This document shows positions 1 through 9,609 of a DNA stretch of 38,510 nt, in pieces; within the stretch, counting starts at the first letter, position 1; every line of letters starts with the position of its first letter. Location of the stretch: NCBI GenBank assembly GCA_023250635.1, contig JAHFAI010000016.1, positions 1 to 38,510 of the forward strand, written 5' to 3'. Under the pieces are notes generated by a model, which was not told where the DNA came from, did no database searches, and saw only the letters and a program-made list of their open reading frames with translations. Made by a program: the position numbers and the translations under genes. This DNA is from Deltaproteobacteria bacterium. Lineage in GTDB: Bacteria > Bdellovibrionota_B > Oligoflexia > Oligoflexales > Bog-1112.

Positions 1-18
1 GGATGATAAGCCAGCCCC

Positions 19-131
19 CGTCATCCTGAGCGCAGCGAAGGACCTCCCAACTATGTTTTCATCGGAAGAGTTCCCAGCTCACTATGGGTAACGAGGGGAA
101 GGGGAGGTCCTTCGCTTCGCTCAGGATGACG
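19..131. repeat. Dispersed palindromic element, family A (CGTCATCCTGAGCGAAGCGAAGGACCTCCC...inverted copy), full copy
   Basis: Left arm 19-48 (CGTCATCCTGAGCGCAGCGAAGGACCTCCC) and inverted right arm 102-131 (GGGAGGTCCTTCGCTTCGCTCAGGATGACG); further copies at 19847, 32919, 35970, 36220, 36481 and 36550. Confidence 0.9.
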
Positions 132-604
132 GGGGGGGCGCTTATAACCAGCGGAGCTGCGCTCAGGATGACGGGGGCTGCGCCTAGAGCGATAACTCGG
201 AGGTGACAAATCAAGCTCAGGCGATAGTAACGAGGAGAAAAAACCTCGGCTTGGCTGCCGAAATTCTGGCAAAATGGCTGCCAGAGATGGTTTTTTCGCC
301 AGCTGATCTCCTCGCCACAGTCCATGGACACGGCTCCCCAGCTCATCAACGGATTTTCCTGAGGGACAAGCGGAAGAGGTCGTGCAGTTGCTTCACCAGG
401 AAGCTCTTCGCGGCTACACCAGTGCTGGCGAAAGTTGCGGGGATTGACGAGAAGTTGTCGCCGATTTTCCAGGAATTTTTCCACCCCTAAGCCCAGCTGT
501 TTGCTGCTCACCAGCAGCGAAAAGGCTACGCTTACGATGATGAAATACCAGGCGCAGATGATGAGCCACACGCTGCAATCACTCCCCGGCATCGACATCA
601 GCAA
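59..604 (-). CDS. Putative small membrane protein whose annotated C-terminus reads into repeat family A
   Basis: ORF overlaps the 3' end of the upstream prepilin-like gene; hydrophobic N-terminal segment WLIICAWYFIIVSVAFSLLV; last ~40 codons (VILSEAKDLP...) are translated palindrome. Confidence 0.4.
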   Translation of the reverse strand: MLMSMPGSDCSVWLIICAWYFIIVSVAFSLLVSSKQLGLGVEKFLENRRQLLVNPRNFRQHWCSREELPGEATARPLPLVPQENPLMSWGAVSMDCGEEISWRKNHLWQPFCQNFGSQAEVFSPRYYRLSLICHLRVIALGAAPVILSAAPLVISAPPVILSEAKDLPFPSLPIVSWELFR

Positions 605-797
605 AGGGATTCCAGCGAATCCCCTGGAGACTCACTCCGGCCTCAGCGGCAAAATGTTCGATTTTTTCTTGAAAAATATGGGCTGCAACTCCGAGCAAAG
701 TCAGCGAGAGAATAGTGCTGAACAAGGTAATCAGCAAGTATTCAAGAACGACCCCGCCGCTTTGCGGTGGTTTTGTTCTCAGAGAAAAAAGCTTCAC
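579..797 (-). CDS. Flp/Tad-type prepilin-like small membrane protein
   Basis: GTG start at 797 preceded by AAAGGAG with 7-nt spacing on the minus strand; product VKLFSLRTKPPQSG/GVVLEYLLITLFSTILSLTLLGVAA... fits the Flp motif G/XXXXEY followed by a hydrophobic stretch. Confidence 0.55.
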   Translation of the reverse strand: MKLFSLRTKPPQSGGVVLEYLLITLFSTILSLTLLGVAAHIFQEKIEHFAAEAGVSLQGIRWNPFADVDAGE

Positions 798-1022
798 CGC
801 GCTTCTCCTTTTTCTTTGCACAATAATTCGTTGCACTATAACGCTGCGGAGCGTTTCATTATACCGACACCTGCATGCAGCTGTTTTGTCATGCGGCTCC
901 AGGGAAACCTCGCCAGTGCGTAAATTTGCGAGGCTGCAATAAAGTAATTGCATAATAGGAATATTTTTCTTATATGTTGCTCTAACGATAATTCGTCAAC
1001 TCTTGCTAATACGGACGAGAAC

Positions 1023-1313
1023 ATGAAGAAAAAACGCAATGTACGCAAAAAATCAGATCAGATGATTATTGATTCAGTGCAAAACGAACTTTATCCTTAT
1101 GCGCGCAGCCTCGGACTGAAGCAAGCGGTTCGGCTTTTTGAAGCAGCCATTATTGCGAGTTCTCTCAAAGAGAGCGATGGCAATCTCTCCGAAGCCGCGA
1201 GAATTCTCGATGTTCCTAGTACGACCTTGCAAAGCAAGCGCGATGTTATGGATTCTTTGATTGCTAAGGTAAGTAAAAAAATTAAAAAAGCATCTCTTGT
1301 GGATGCCGATTAA
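1023..1313 (+). CDS. Fis-type helix-turn-helix DNA-binding protein
   Basis: FEAAIIASSLKESDGNLSEAARILDVPSTTLQSKRD matches the Fis-family HTH pattern; start taken at MKKKRN. Confidence 0.7.
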   Translation: MKKKRNVRKKSDQMIIDSVQNELYPYARSLGLKQAVRLFEAAIIASSLKESDGNLSEAARILDVPSTTLQSKRDVMDSLIAKVSKKIKKASLVDAD

Positions 1314-1335
1314 GAATTATTGTAAGCAGTGCTAT

Positions 1336-2148
1336 TTAGTTGTCTAAGTAAGGATTGCGGTTACCCTGTACTTTGGCAATGCGCCGACCACGTTCCTCTT
1401 CTTCTGCCGATACCGGATATTTCTCCGCCCATTCCCTCAGGAGCTCGGCGTTTTTTTCGTTGATCAGCTCCAGTCCAGGATAAGCAGCATGCATATAGTG
1501 ATAGGTACGGGCAATAAAACCGCGAATTTCCTCGCGGGGTAAAACCCCATCCATACCGATGAGGGTGGCACAGCTTCCTCGCTGCAGCCCTCCTCCCATA
1601 AGGTGTTTCTGAAAGCCTAAGGTTCCGCGGGACTGATTCATCTCGCCAATTTCTGGTACCAGATTGTAGAGATCGGCCTCCATATGGCGAAAGTGAGCTG
1701 AGACCTGGCGTGCACAGCGTCGCCCTTGAAACCGACGTCCATTTTTTTGTCGGCAGTGGGGATCACCCTGCTGCCAGGCGACGAGATTACCACCGAAGGC
1801 TGCAGCGGGAACCACATGCTCCCATTCGAGGCGGTAGGCTCGTGCCACTTCATGCTCGGGTTTGTAGCCACAGCTACGGTGATCTACTAAGGACTCGTTA
1901 TAGGTGCAGCCGCAGTAGAAGGTTCGCTCCATGCCCCGATATATGGTGCGGGCACGCTTTTTAGCTTCTTGAAAGTTGGCTATGCGCTGGTTACCGCTTA
2001 TGGGCATTTGCCCCTCTTGGCGAGAAACAACCACTGGGGCAGTGGCTATATCAGAGCCTGACTGCAACCAGCGATACCCTTGATTGATGAGGATAAGGAC
2101 AAGAATTAAGCCGAGAGGTTTGCTAAGGAGCTGCTGCATGCTGTTCAC
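1336..2148 (-). CDS. Endonuclease I (EndA/NucM family), exported
   Basis: YRGMERTFYCGCTYN...LEWEHVVPAAAFGG...DLYNLVPEIGEMNQSRGTLGF is characteristic of endonuclease I; N-terminal hydrophobic segment. Confidence 0.9.
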   Translation of the reverse strand: MNSMQQLLSKPLGLILVLILINQGYRWLQSGSDIATAPVVVSRQEGQMPISGNQRIANFQEAKKRARTIYRGMERTFYCGCTYNESLVDHRSCGYKPEHEVARAYRLEWEHVVPAAAFGGNLVAWQQGDPHCRQKNGRRFQGRRCARQVSAHFRHMEADLYNLVPEIGEMNQSRGTLGFQKHLMGGGLQRGSCATLIGMDGVLPREEIRGFIARTYHYMHAAYPGLELINEKNAELLREWAEKYPVSAEEEERGRRIAKVQGNRNPYLDN

Positions 2149-2160
2149 TTAGGTGGAAAA

Positions 2161-2201
2161 ATAAAAAAGAAGAGGCCGCGAGGGACTTCCCCCGCGGCCT
2201 C
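2161..2201 (-). terminator. Rho-independent terminator for the large lipoprotein gene
   Basis: Stem GAGGCCGCG/CGCGGCCTC followed on the minus strand by a T-rich run (TTCTTTTTTTAT). Confidence 0.75.
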
Positions 2202-2218
2202 AAGTATAGCAGCAGAGA

Positions 2219-5200
2219 TTATTTGCTGCTATTGATCAATTGGTTGAGATCCTGAGAACTCGAACCGCCTTTGATAGTGGCATCCTGCTTGTCTTTCACC
2301 GAGGTGATCGAACTTTTTGGGGTCAAGAGCACTTGAATCACTTCACGGTTAGCGATGTTCTGAATAGGGATAGGCTTGCTATCGTATTGGAGAACATAAT
2401 CGCTGGCTTTGGCTGCGGCACGTTGATCGGAAGTGAGGTCACCCCAGATCTTACCCGCAGTGTTAGCATAGATAAAGCAACTGTCTTTGTTGAGCTTAGG
2501 TATCTGTAAGGTGAGCTTACAGTCAGCCTTGGGCAAGCTGGTCATCAGCAGCACTTTGGCTTCTAAGGCGCCCGCAGGCACATCGATGCCATTGACGGTG
2601 TGATCCAGCTGGTTTACCCGTCCCATCATCGCTACTTTATCAACAATGTTGTCGCAACCAGTATCGATCGTGGCTTTAGTCAGTAGGGTATCGAAGGGAA
2701 TGTAGGTTTCAGAGCCAGCAGGAATTTGACAAGCGACTGATTTGATACAACGACCTTGTGGGTCGGTGTAATCACAGGTATCGGCAGCAAGTTCTAAGGA
2801 GTCTTGGGCAGGAGCGACTAAGAACATAGAGCTGGATAAATCTTTGACGGTTTTATTGCTGTCTACAATCCCCGAGGTGGGGGCGTTTATACCGAAATCA
2901 CGGATCCTACGGAGATTATCGTCCATCTCCATGCACATAAAATGGTTAAGAGCGGCTGATTGCCAGTTTTTCAGGCCACGGCTGGTCGTACTACTTGTAT
3001 CACCGTTGTAGGCAAGGGTGAATTTATCGTAAATAACTTTGAAGGCAGCTTGAGTACCGATTTCGTCAGCGACGCACGTTTTGGCATCTTTTTGTTCGGC
3101 TTTAAGAGCAGCATTTTTTAACACCCCGTAGGTGTTTTTAATGTCTTTGATACTACCTGCCCAACCATCGAGAGCGGTACTGGCTTTTTTCAATACGGCT
3201 TGCAGGTTGGTGATTTTATCAGCGGTAAAGGTAAAGTCACCTTGTTTTACGAAATCGCCGGCTTGAGCCTTTATATACTTAAGCTGACCAGCAGAATCGG
3301 TGGTGCTCGCGATCAAGTTCACCGCCGTGCTGATGCCAGAGATCTTGTCGCGACGCTTATTAAGTTCGGTAGTGGTACGGTCGAATTGCCCGACGCAACG
3401 GTCTATGGTGTCTTTAACCATTTGCAAGGGCGATTGACCGCCTGGGTTCCCCTGGGAAGAAGCAGCAGAATCGATAGCTACCGCGGCGTCGAGAAGAGAA
3501 ATCGTGTTATCCCACCAGTTCTTAGGTTGGGCCACATCTTGGGGCATAGGTGGCTTAAAGGTAGGTTCCACCTTGTTGTCACCGTTAAATTGACATTCCT
3601 TCAGGCTGATTTTGTTGGCACGCAACTCTGAACAGTCGATATTAAAGTTACGTTGTACATCGGTCCAATTGTAATTGACCCAGGCGCTGCCTGGACTGGG
3701 GGGAGGAGAGCTGTTGCGTAGTTTATCGCAGTCGGCCTGGGTTCCAGCCACAAAATCGTGATGGGGATCGGTACCGAAGCTATTGTTCGAGTCTTTGACG
3801 CAGGATTTTACGGGATTGCCGGCATCATCTTTTAACACTGCGGTCCAATAGTTAACCGGGCCACCACCGTGGGCAACCTGACAAATCATTTTGGCAGCCG
3901 TTAAGGTTTGCACTTTGGCGGTTTTACCATCGGCTGCAAAGCACAGGTCTTTTACCGTCTGTAGTGATGAACTGGGGCTGCCCGAGGTTAAGGTTGAGCA
4001 CAGAGGCTTTGACGATCCTTGGGCGCCCATAACCCCTGGTTTTTGGAAATTACCGAATTGCGTAAAGATACTGTCGAGGGTGTAAGCACTACGACCGAGA
4101 GAGGTGACAATAGTGTTGACCAATTGCACGGGGTCACAACTCATATCGGTCCAGGTGGGCATGGGAGGTGGCTCGTTGCCGGTGTTGAGGGTGAACATTA
4201 TTTGGCGAAGGATACCCGAGGCCGCACTAGCTTTGATGTCATGACTTGGTAATTGCGATTCACCTACCAGAGCAAATTCCTGACCAACCCCACTGAGGCT
4301 GATATTGTCAAATATTTCGTTTTGGGCTTGACCATCATCACCGCGGCTTTCAGCCCGCATGCTAAAGGAGGCATCGGCATTTTGCTTGAGGAAAAGGGTG
4401 GGGGCATTGTCCGAGCCTCCGTCCTTGTTCCCGCCGCTATTGGCTTGGAAGTCATTATAGAAGAAGTCAGGAACTGAGTAACCTGCAGCAGTACAAACTT
4501 TAGGGTCGATTTGTACCATGCCTTGTTGACCTTGGGGCTGACCTTGTTGGGGCTGACCTTGAGGCTGACCTTGTTGGGGCTGACCTTGAGGCTGACCCTG
4601 GGACGTGACGACGGTGGGGGCTCCATCGCCTAAAGCTAGTTTACTTCCTTGGCCTGAGCTGTTTGAGCGATCGCTATATTGGCTCAACATGGTTACTTGT
4701 AGGCCTTTGGCATCGAGAAGTTTCGCCTTGGTCTCAGCATCGATAGAACCGTTAGCGATTTGTGCTTGGAATGAACTATCAACGGTTCCTTTAATGGTTG
4801 ACGTATCGACCACCACTTGCCCGTCGGCACAGGTTAGGTTGCCGAGATTCATATCACTGGAGGGTTGAATACTCCCTACTTTTTGATTGCCGACTTTAAA
4901 AATAAAAGAGCACTGGGGGGCTAGAGTATCGGCAGTTGCCCCGGTGAAGACCGTCAAAGCGAAGGGTAAGGGTTTAATGCTTATTTGGTAGCTGCCGTCA
5001 CTGGCAATAGTACCGGAGTCTTCAGCTACCGTTGCATAGGTGGCTTTGATAATGGTTTGGGTGGCATCTAAATTAAGGGAACTGAGGCCTAAGGATTTTA
5101 CGGTAATTCCCCCAGAAAGATTATATGAGCTTGCTGCTGCCACGGTGGTAGCAGCACTCGAGGAGGAAGCGCTCTCTGCTGCCGGTGAGCTCTTCTTGAC

Positions 5201-5284
5201 CATGCCACAGCTTGAGCTGAGCTGGGCAATGGCGAGCAGACACAACAAATGCAGGTGCTGCGAAAACGGATATCGTGTTCTCAT
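2219..5284 (-). CDS. Very large putative lipoprotein with Gln/Pro-rich tandem repeat
   Basis: Start at MRTRYPFS; signal peptide with lipobox LSSSC; internal QGQPQQGQPQ repeat; Cys-rich extracellular-type composition. Confidence 0.8.
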   Translation of the reverse strand: MRTRYPFSQHLHLLCLLAIAQLSSSCGMVKKSSPAAESASSSSAATTVAAASSYNLSGGITVKSLGLSSLNLDATQTIIKATYATVAEDSGTIASDGSYQISIKPLPFALTVFTGATADTLAPQCSFIFKVGNQKVGSIQPSSDMNLGNLTCADGQVVVDTSTIKGTVDSSFQAQIANGSIDAETKAKLLDAKGLQVTMLSQYSDRSNSSGQGSKLALGDGAPTVVTSQGQPQGQPQQGQPQGQPQQGQPQGQQGMVQIDPKVCTAAGYSVPDFFYNDFQANSGGNKDGGSDNAPTLFLKQNADASFSMRAESRGDDGQAQNEIFDNISLSGVGQEFALVGESQLPSHDIKASAASGILRQIMFTLNTGNEPPPMPTWTDMSCDPVQLVNTIVTSLGRSAYTLDSIFTQFGNFQKPGVMGAQGSSKPLCSTLTSGSPSSSLQTVKDLCFAADGKTAKVQTLTAAKMICQVAHGGGPVNYWTAVLKDDAGNPVKSCVKDSNNSFGTDPHHDFVAGTQADCDKLRNSSPPPSPGSAWVNYNWTDVQRNFNIDCSELRANKISLKECQFNGDNKVEPTFKPPMPQDVAQPKNWWDNTISLLDAAVAIDSAASSQGNPGGQSPLQMVKDTIDRCVGQFDRTTTELNKRRDKISGISTAVNLIASTTDSAGQLKYIKAQAGDFVKQGDFTFTADKITNLQAVLKKASTALDGWAGSIKDIKNTYGVLKNAALKAEQKDAKTCVADEIGTQAAFKVIYDKFTLAYNGDTSSTTSRGLKNWQSAALNHFMCMEMDDNLRRIRDFGINAPTSGIVDSNKTVKDLSSSMFLVAPAQDSLELAADTCDYTDPQGRCIKSVACQIPAGSETYIPFDTLLTKATIDTGCDNIVDKVAMMGRVNQLDHTVNGIDVPAGALEAKVLLMTSLPKADCKLTLQIPKLNKDSCFIYANTAGKIWGDLTSDQRAAAKASDYVLQYDSKPIPIQNIANREVIQVLLTPKSSITSVKDKQDATIKGGSSSQDLNQLINSSK
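4518..4600 (-). repeat. In-frame tandem repeat encoding (QGQPQQGQP)n
   Basis: Repeated ggctgaccttgttggggctgaccttga units of about 27 bp. Confidence 0.8.
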
Positions 5285-5379
5285 GATACGTACTCCAAGG
5301 TGATAGAGAGAGATCGACGAACTCACCCCGGATCGGTATTTTGCTGTAAAACTTAAATTTTTCTAAAAAAGCTGTAATA

Positions 5380-6720
5380 TTATTGGCCTGTACTCTCGAT
5401 ATAGCGCTGCCAGCACCAGGGCATCACCAGAACAAAGGCGAGGATCATCCCCGGAACGAGAAAAATCAAAACCCGAGAAATATCCTGTTGAATCGTTTCC
5501 GTGAGGAACAGAGCGATGGTGATCGCACTCGTCAGCACATGCAAAACTGCTGTGCAGATAGTGGCCTGCCAGGTAAAATTCGCATTTGTGGCTTTCTTGC
5601 TGGTAAACTTGCTGGTAAAGAGGAGGCGCCATCCTGCCCAGGCGAAGATAAAATCCGTAGGCCAGAGAAACCATAGATTGGCGTTGTGATGAAGATCGAG
5701 ATGTTCGGAGAATAACCAACTTACCGTCATCACTGTACCCAGCAGCCCGGCAAAAAGCCCCCAGAGCAGCAAATATACCCCGAGACCCTTTTGACCAACA
5801 ACTGCAGTCCAGCGCCGTCGCCCTCGTTGGGGACGCTTTGGCACGAAAATTCGTTCAAGCAAGGCCGGCCAGAGGAGGAGTATGCTGCCGGCAAGCCACC
5901 AGGGATAGAGATGCCAGGTGGAGGCGGGATAATCGCTGAAAGAATTTAGTTTGTGGCTTTCTCCTAGCAAGGGCATACCGGCACTGATCTCTCCTGGGCT
6001 TTCCACCTGCGGAAAATGCTGCAAATGCTGGTGTAACATGAGGGGTGAAAACATTTCCTGCCAGCGAGTAATTTCAAAATCAAGGCGGCTATTCATGGTG
6101 ATATCAAGTATAAAAGCGACGATCGGTGGGGCGTTAAGATTGGTATACACGTAGTCACGAAAGGTTCGTCCCGCAGCTTGCTTGCTAAAATGCTCCTCGA
6201 GTTTTCCTGCCAACACCTGGTTGAGTAAATCTCGGGGAATCGTGGCGCAGTTATTATAAAAATACTGGTAGGGATATTTCCCGCCTTGACGGCGCAAAAA
6301 AGCATTAATCGCCAGGATAAAAGTATGTTTTTGGGTTGAGCTTAGATTGAATTTACTGCTGAAGAGTGGACGTTCCTCATAATGCTGATAATGGCTAAGA
6401 ATATGGGAGTAGGAATCACTTCCTGCCCAATACCAGAGACGACCTAAGAAAAAATTTAGGGCAAAATTAGGCTCATCAAAAGAGAATACTCCCCAATTAA
6501 GATTTTCATCGTGACCACTATCACCATCCACCACACGAATTATCGTATGGCCATAGCGGGCTTCGATGCCGGGTCCAAGACCAACGGTCAGCAGATAGAT
6601 TTCTGTTCTTTCCAGATTGCTGGGCACGGGTAAGAGTGGCAGTGCAGCCCCCTGTGCCAGGGGCAGCGCTCCCCATAAAATCCCGCTGAAAACCAGCACT
6701 ATGGTTCTTACTAACGACAT
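5380..6720 (-). CDS. DUF4105 (Lnb N-terminal periplasmic domain-like) membrane protein
   Basis: VGLGPGIEARYGHTIIRVVD...NLNWGVFSFD...YYNNCATIPRDLL motif set of DUF4105, followed by multiple TM segments. Confidence 0.8.
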   Translation of the reverse strand: MSLVRTIVLVFSGILWGALPLAQGAALPLLPVPSNLERTEIYLLTVGLGPGIEARYGHTIIRVVDGDSGHDENLNWGVFSFDEPNFALNFFLGRLWYWAGSDSYSHILSHYQHYEERPLFSSKFNLSSTQKHTFILAINAFLRRQGGKYPYQYFYNNCATIPRDLLNQVLAGKLEEHFSKQAAGRTFRDYVYTNLNAPPIVAFILDITMNSRLDFEITRWQEMFSPLMLHQHLQHFPQVESPGEISAGMPLLGESHKLNSFSDYPASTWHLYPWWLAGSILLLWPALLERIFVPKRPQRGRRRWTAVVGQKGLGVYLLLWGLFAGLLGTVMTVSWLFSEHLDLHHNANLWFLWPTDFIFAWAGWRLLFTSKFTSKKATNANFTWQATICTAVLHVLTSAITIALFLTETIQQDISRVLIFLVPGMILAFVLVMPWCWQRYIESTGQ

Positions 6721-6724
6721 GATG

Positions 6725-9403
6725 TTACCCCAAAAGCCTGGTAAGTTCTTGACGAGCGGCAGCTAGCACCGCTGCGGCTCGTTCGGGGTGGCGTGAACCG
6801 CCCCGGGCTCGATCAGGGCGCCCGCCTCCGCGTCCCTCGCTCACCTTGTTGAGGCACTGCAACAGGGCATTGGCGTTTACCTGGGCCACTGCTTGTCGGC
6901 CAACTGCTACCAGGGTGGAGAGTTGTTCGCTCTCGGCGTGGACGAGGACGGCGACTCCTTTATCGAGGCGCGAGGCGGCATGATCTAAGATGGCTTGCAA
7001 AGCATCCCGTGCATAGTCCCGAGAATCAAGCTCAGCGATGAGCACGGTATAATCCCCCTGCTGCTGAGCCGTAGCCAAGAGTGTGTCGAGCTTGTGGAGC
7101 AGCACCCGGCTCTGTTGTTCACCGAGATTTCGTTCAGCTTCTTTGAGGCGAGCACTCAGGGCCGTTACTTTGCCGAGCAGGTCTTCGGGCTTTGTCAGCA
7201 GCTGCTTACAGAGCTGAGCCAGTAGCTCGCTTTCGCTGCGTACAAGCAGCAGGGCCTCGTGGCTGGTTACCGCTTCGATCCGCCGCACCCCAGCCGCAAT
7301 GGAGCTTTCCTGGGTAATGCGCATCAGGCCAATTTCCCCCGTCGCCGCCACATGGGTACCACCACAAAGCTCACGACTTACCTCGCCCACCTGGAGCACG
7401 CGGACCTCATCACCGTATTTTTCCCCAAACATGGCCACGGCGCCAGAGGCTTTGGCTGCGGCAAGGGGCATGAGCTGGGTGGAGACGCTGATATTTTCTT
7501 GAATCGCCTCATTAACCAGAGCTTCAACCCGGTGGAGCTCGTCACTGCTGAGCCCTTGGTGGTGGGTAAAGTCAAAGCGTAGACGTTCTGATCCCACTGC
7601 CGAACCTTGCTGGCTCACCTGCTTGCCCAGGACTTTTTTGAGGGCAGCTTGGAGCAGGTGCGTGGCCGTATGGTTACGCATGGTAAGATTACGAGTCTGA
7701 CGATCAACCGTCGCAATAAATTTGTGCTGCACGGCCCTTGCAAAATCTCCGTGCACGAGCACACAGCGATGCAGATGCATGTCCCAGCGTTTAAAAGTGG
7801 TCAGTACCTGTAATTCACAGCTGCCATCAGCGCTGCGTAAGTATCCACGATCACCAATTTGCCCACCGGCTTCGGCATAGAAAGGGGTCCTGTCAAGGAC
7901 TATGTAGAGGTAAGCATCCTTCGCGCTACTGGTATGGCGCAGCACCCGGGCCTCAGCCCTCAGACTCTGGTAGCCCTCAAAGACGCTCTCCTTGCCGGGG
8001 ACAATAATCTGCCACTCCTCTTCGTTTGCAAATTCAGCGCTAAAGGCGGCGGCGTCCCGGGCCCGACTTTGTTGCTGCAGCATACTGCGCTCATAGCCTG
8101 CCTGATCTAGGGAAAATCCCTGTTCGCCGGCGATCATGGCAGTAAGGTCATAGGGGAAGCCATAGGTATCATGGAGGAGGAAGATTTCTTCTCCGGGCAG
8201 GGTTGTGGCGCTCTTTTTGAGCAGCTCTCCCAGCAGCAGCGTAATACGCGCAAGCCCCTTGTCCAGAGTTTTTAAAAAGCGCTGCTCCTCAGCTTGAATA
8301 ACTTCGCTGATATAGGCTTGGCGTTCCCTAAGCTCGGGGTAGCAGTGCTGCATCGCGTCCACGAGGACCTCCACCAAGCGGTAGATAAAGGGCTGTTTTT
8401 GCCCGAGACCGTGGGCAAAGCGACTGGCACGCCGTAAAATCCGGCGCATAACATAACCGCGTCCTTCGTTGCTCGGAATTACCCCATCAGCGATGGCAAA
8501 GGTCAGGGCGCGTAGGTGATCGGCTATAACTCGGTGGGGGGTGCCGCTGCTATCAGCTCCGTAGGGGACCCCACTCAGGCTGGCGATTTTGGCAATAAGC
8601 GGCGCAAATAAATCGGTTTCGTAGTTAGATCCCACCCCTTGAATAACTGAGGTGATCCGTTCCAGTCCCATGCCGGTATCCACGTGGGTGGCAGGCAGGG
8701 GGCGCAGGGATTTATCGGTGAGGCGTTCGTACTGAATAAAAACCAGGTTCCAGATTTCGAAGTAGCGGCTGTTTTTGCCGTTTACTCCAGCCACAGGGTC
8801 AGCACAGGTTTCAGCCTGGCTGGCGAGATCACCCCTATCGAAGTGGATTTCACTGCAGGGACCACAGGGGCCGGTGGCTCCCATTTCCCAGAAGTTTTCG
8901 TCCACAAACGGCAGCAGATGCGTGGGGAGGACATCGGTGTGGTTGAGCCAGAGGGCTTTAGTTTCTGTATCATCATGATGATAGGTTACAAATAAGCGAT
9001 TTTTAGGAAGTTGCCATACCGTGGTGAGAATCTCCCAGGCCCAGAGAATTGCTTCTTTCTTGTAATAATCACCAAAGGACCAATTACCGAGCATTTCAAA
9101 GAAGGTATGATGGGTGCCATCGGTGCCTACCTCATCGAGATCATTATGCTTACCAGAAACCCGCAGGCATTTTTGGCTATTGACCACCCGGCTGAGATTA
9201 CGGCGATTATCGCCTAGAAAAATCGCTTTAAACTGATTCATACCGGCGTTGGTAAACATCAGGGTGGGGTCATCGGTGGGGGCAATGGTGTTCGAGGGCA
9301 AAACTAAGTGACTTTTTTCCTTAAAAAAATCGAGGAAATTTTGACGAATTTCTTGACTTGAGCGCCGAGGGATAGGGAATTTGGTTTTTGTGGTTTCTCG
9401 CAT
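6725..9403 (-). CDS. alaS: Alanyl-tRNA synthetase
   Basis: FLDFFKEKSHLVLPSNTIAPTDDPTLMFTNAGMNQFKAIFLG; MRNHTATHLLQAAL; CGGTHV; GGGRPD. Confidence 0.98.
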   Translation of the reverse strand: MRETTKTKFPIPRRSSQEIRQNFLDFFKEKSHLVLPSNTIAPTDDPTLMFTNAGMNQFKAIFLGDNRRNLSRVVNSQKCLRVSGKHNDLDEVGTDGTHHTFFEMLGNWSFGDYYKKEAILWAWEILTTVWQLPKNRLFVTYHHDDTETKALWLNHTDVLPTHLLPFVDENFWEMGATGPCGPCSEIHFDRGDLASQAETCADPVAGVNGKNSRYFEIWNLVFIQYERLTDKSLRPLPATHVDTGMGLERITSVIQGVGSNYETDLFAPLIAKIASLSGVPYGADSSGTPHRVIADHLRALTFAIADGVIPSNEGRGYVMRRILRRASRFAHGLGQKQPFIYRLVEVLVDAMQHCYPELRERQAYISEVIQAEEQRFLKTLDKGLARITLLLGELLKKSATTLPGEEIFLLHDTYGFPYDLTAMIAGEQGFSLDQAGYERSMLQQQSRARDAAAFSAEFANEEEWQIIVPGKESVFEGYQSLRAEARVLRHTSSAKDAYLYIVLDRTPFYAEAGGQIGDRGYLRSADGSCELQVLTTFKRWDMHLHRCVLVHGDFARAVQHKFIATVDRQTRNLTMRNHTATHLLQAALKKVLGKQVSQQGSAVGSERLRFDFTHHQGLSSDELHRVEALVNEAIQENISVSTQLMPLAAAKASGAVAMFGEKYGDEVRVLQVGEVSRELCGGTHVAATGEIGLMRITQESSIAAGVRRIEAVTSHEALLLVRSESELLAQLCKQLLTKPEDLLGKVTALSARLKEAERNLGEQQSRVLLHKLDTLLATAQQQGDYTVLIAELDSRDYARDALQAILDHAASRLDKGVAVLVHAESEQLSTLVAVGRQAVAQVNANALLQCLNKVSEGRGGGRPDRARGGSRHPERAAAVLAAARQELTRLLG

Positions 9404-9609
9404 AGTCTTAGGGATTGTCCTTAGGTTTTGGCTCGATAATAACGATCAAGTGCATCTGGTTAAAGCATAAATATCTCAAAAGGTATTATGTTAACCCGGC
9501 GAGTATGCACAAGCAAGAAGTGGGAAAGAAGTGGGAAAAAACTAAGGGAGCCCCCCTGCGATGACGAAAGGTAAGCAGGAATTTCCCCCAAGAGCGCAAG
9601 GAAACACCC

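Noticed and set aside
51-272. 73-aa minus-strand ORF (RHPERSEGPPLPLV...)
   Set aside because: Classic spurious translation of the palindromic repeat; no RBS or conserved coding pattern.
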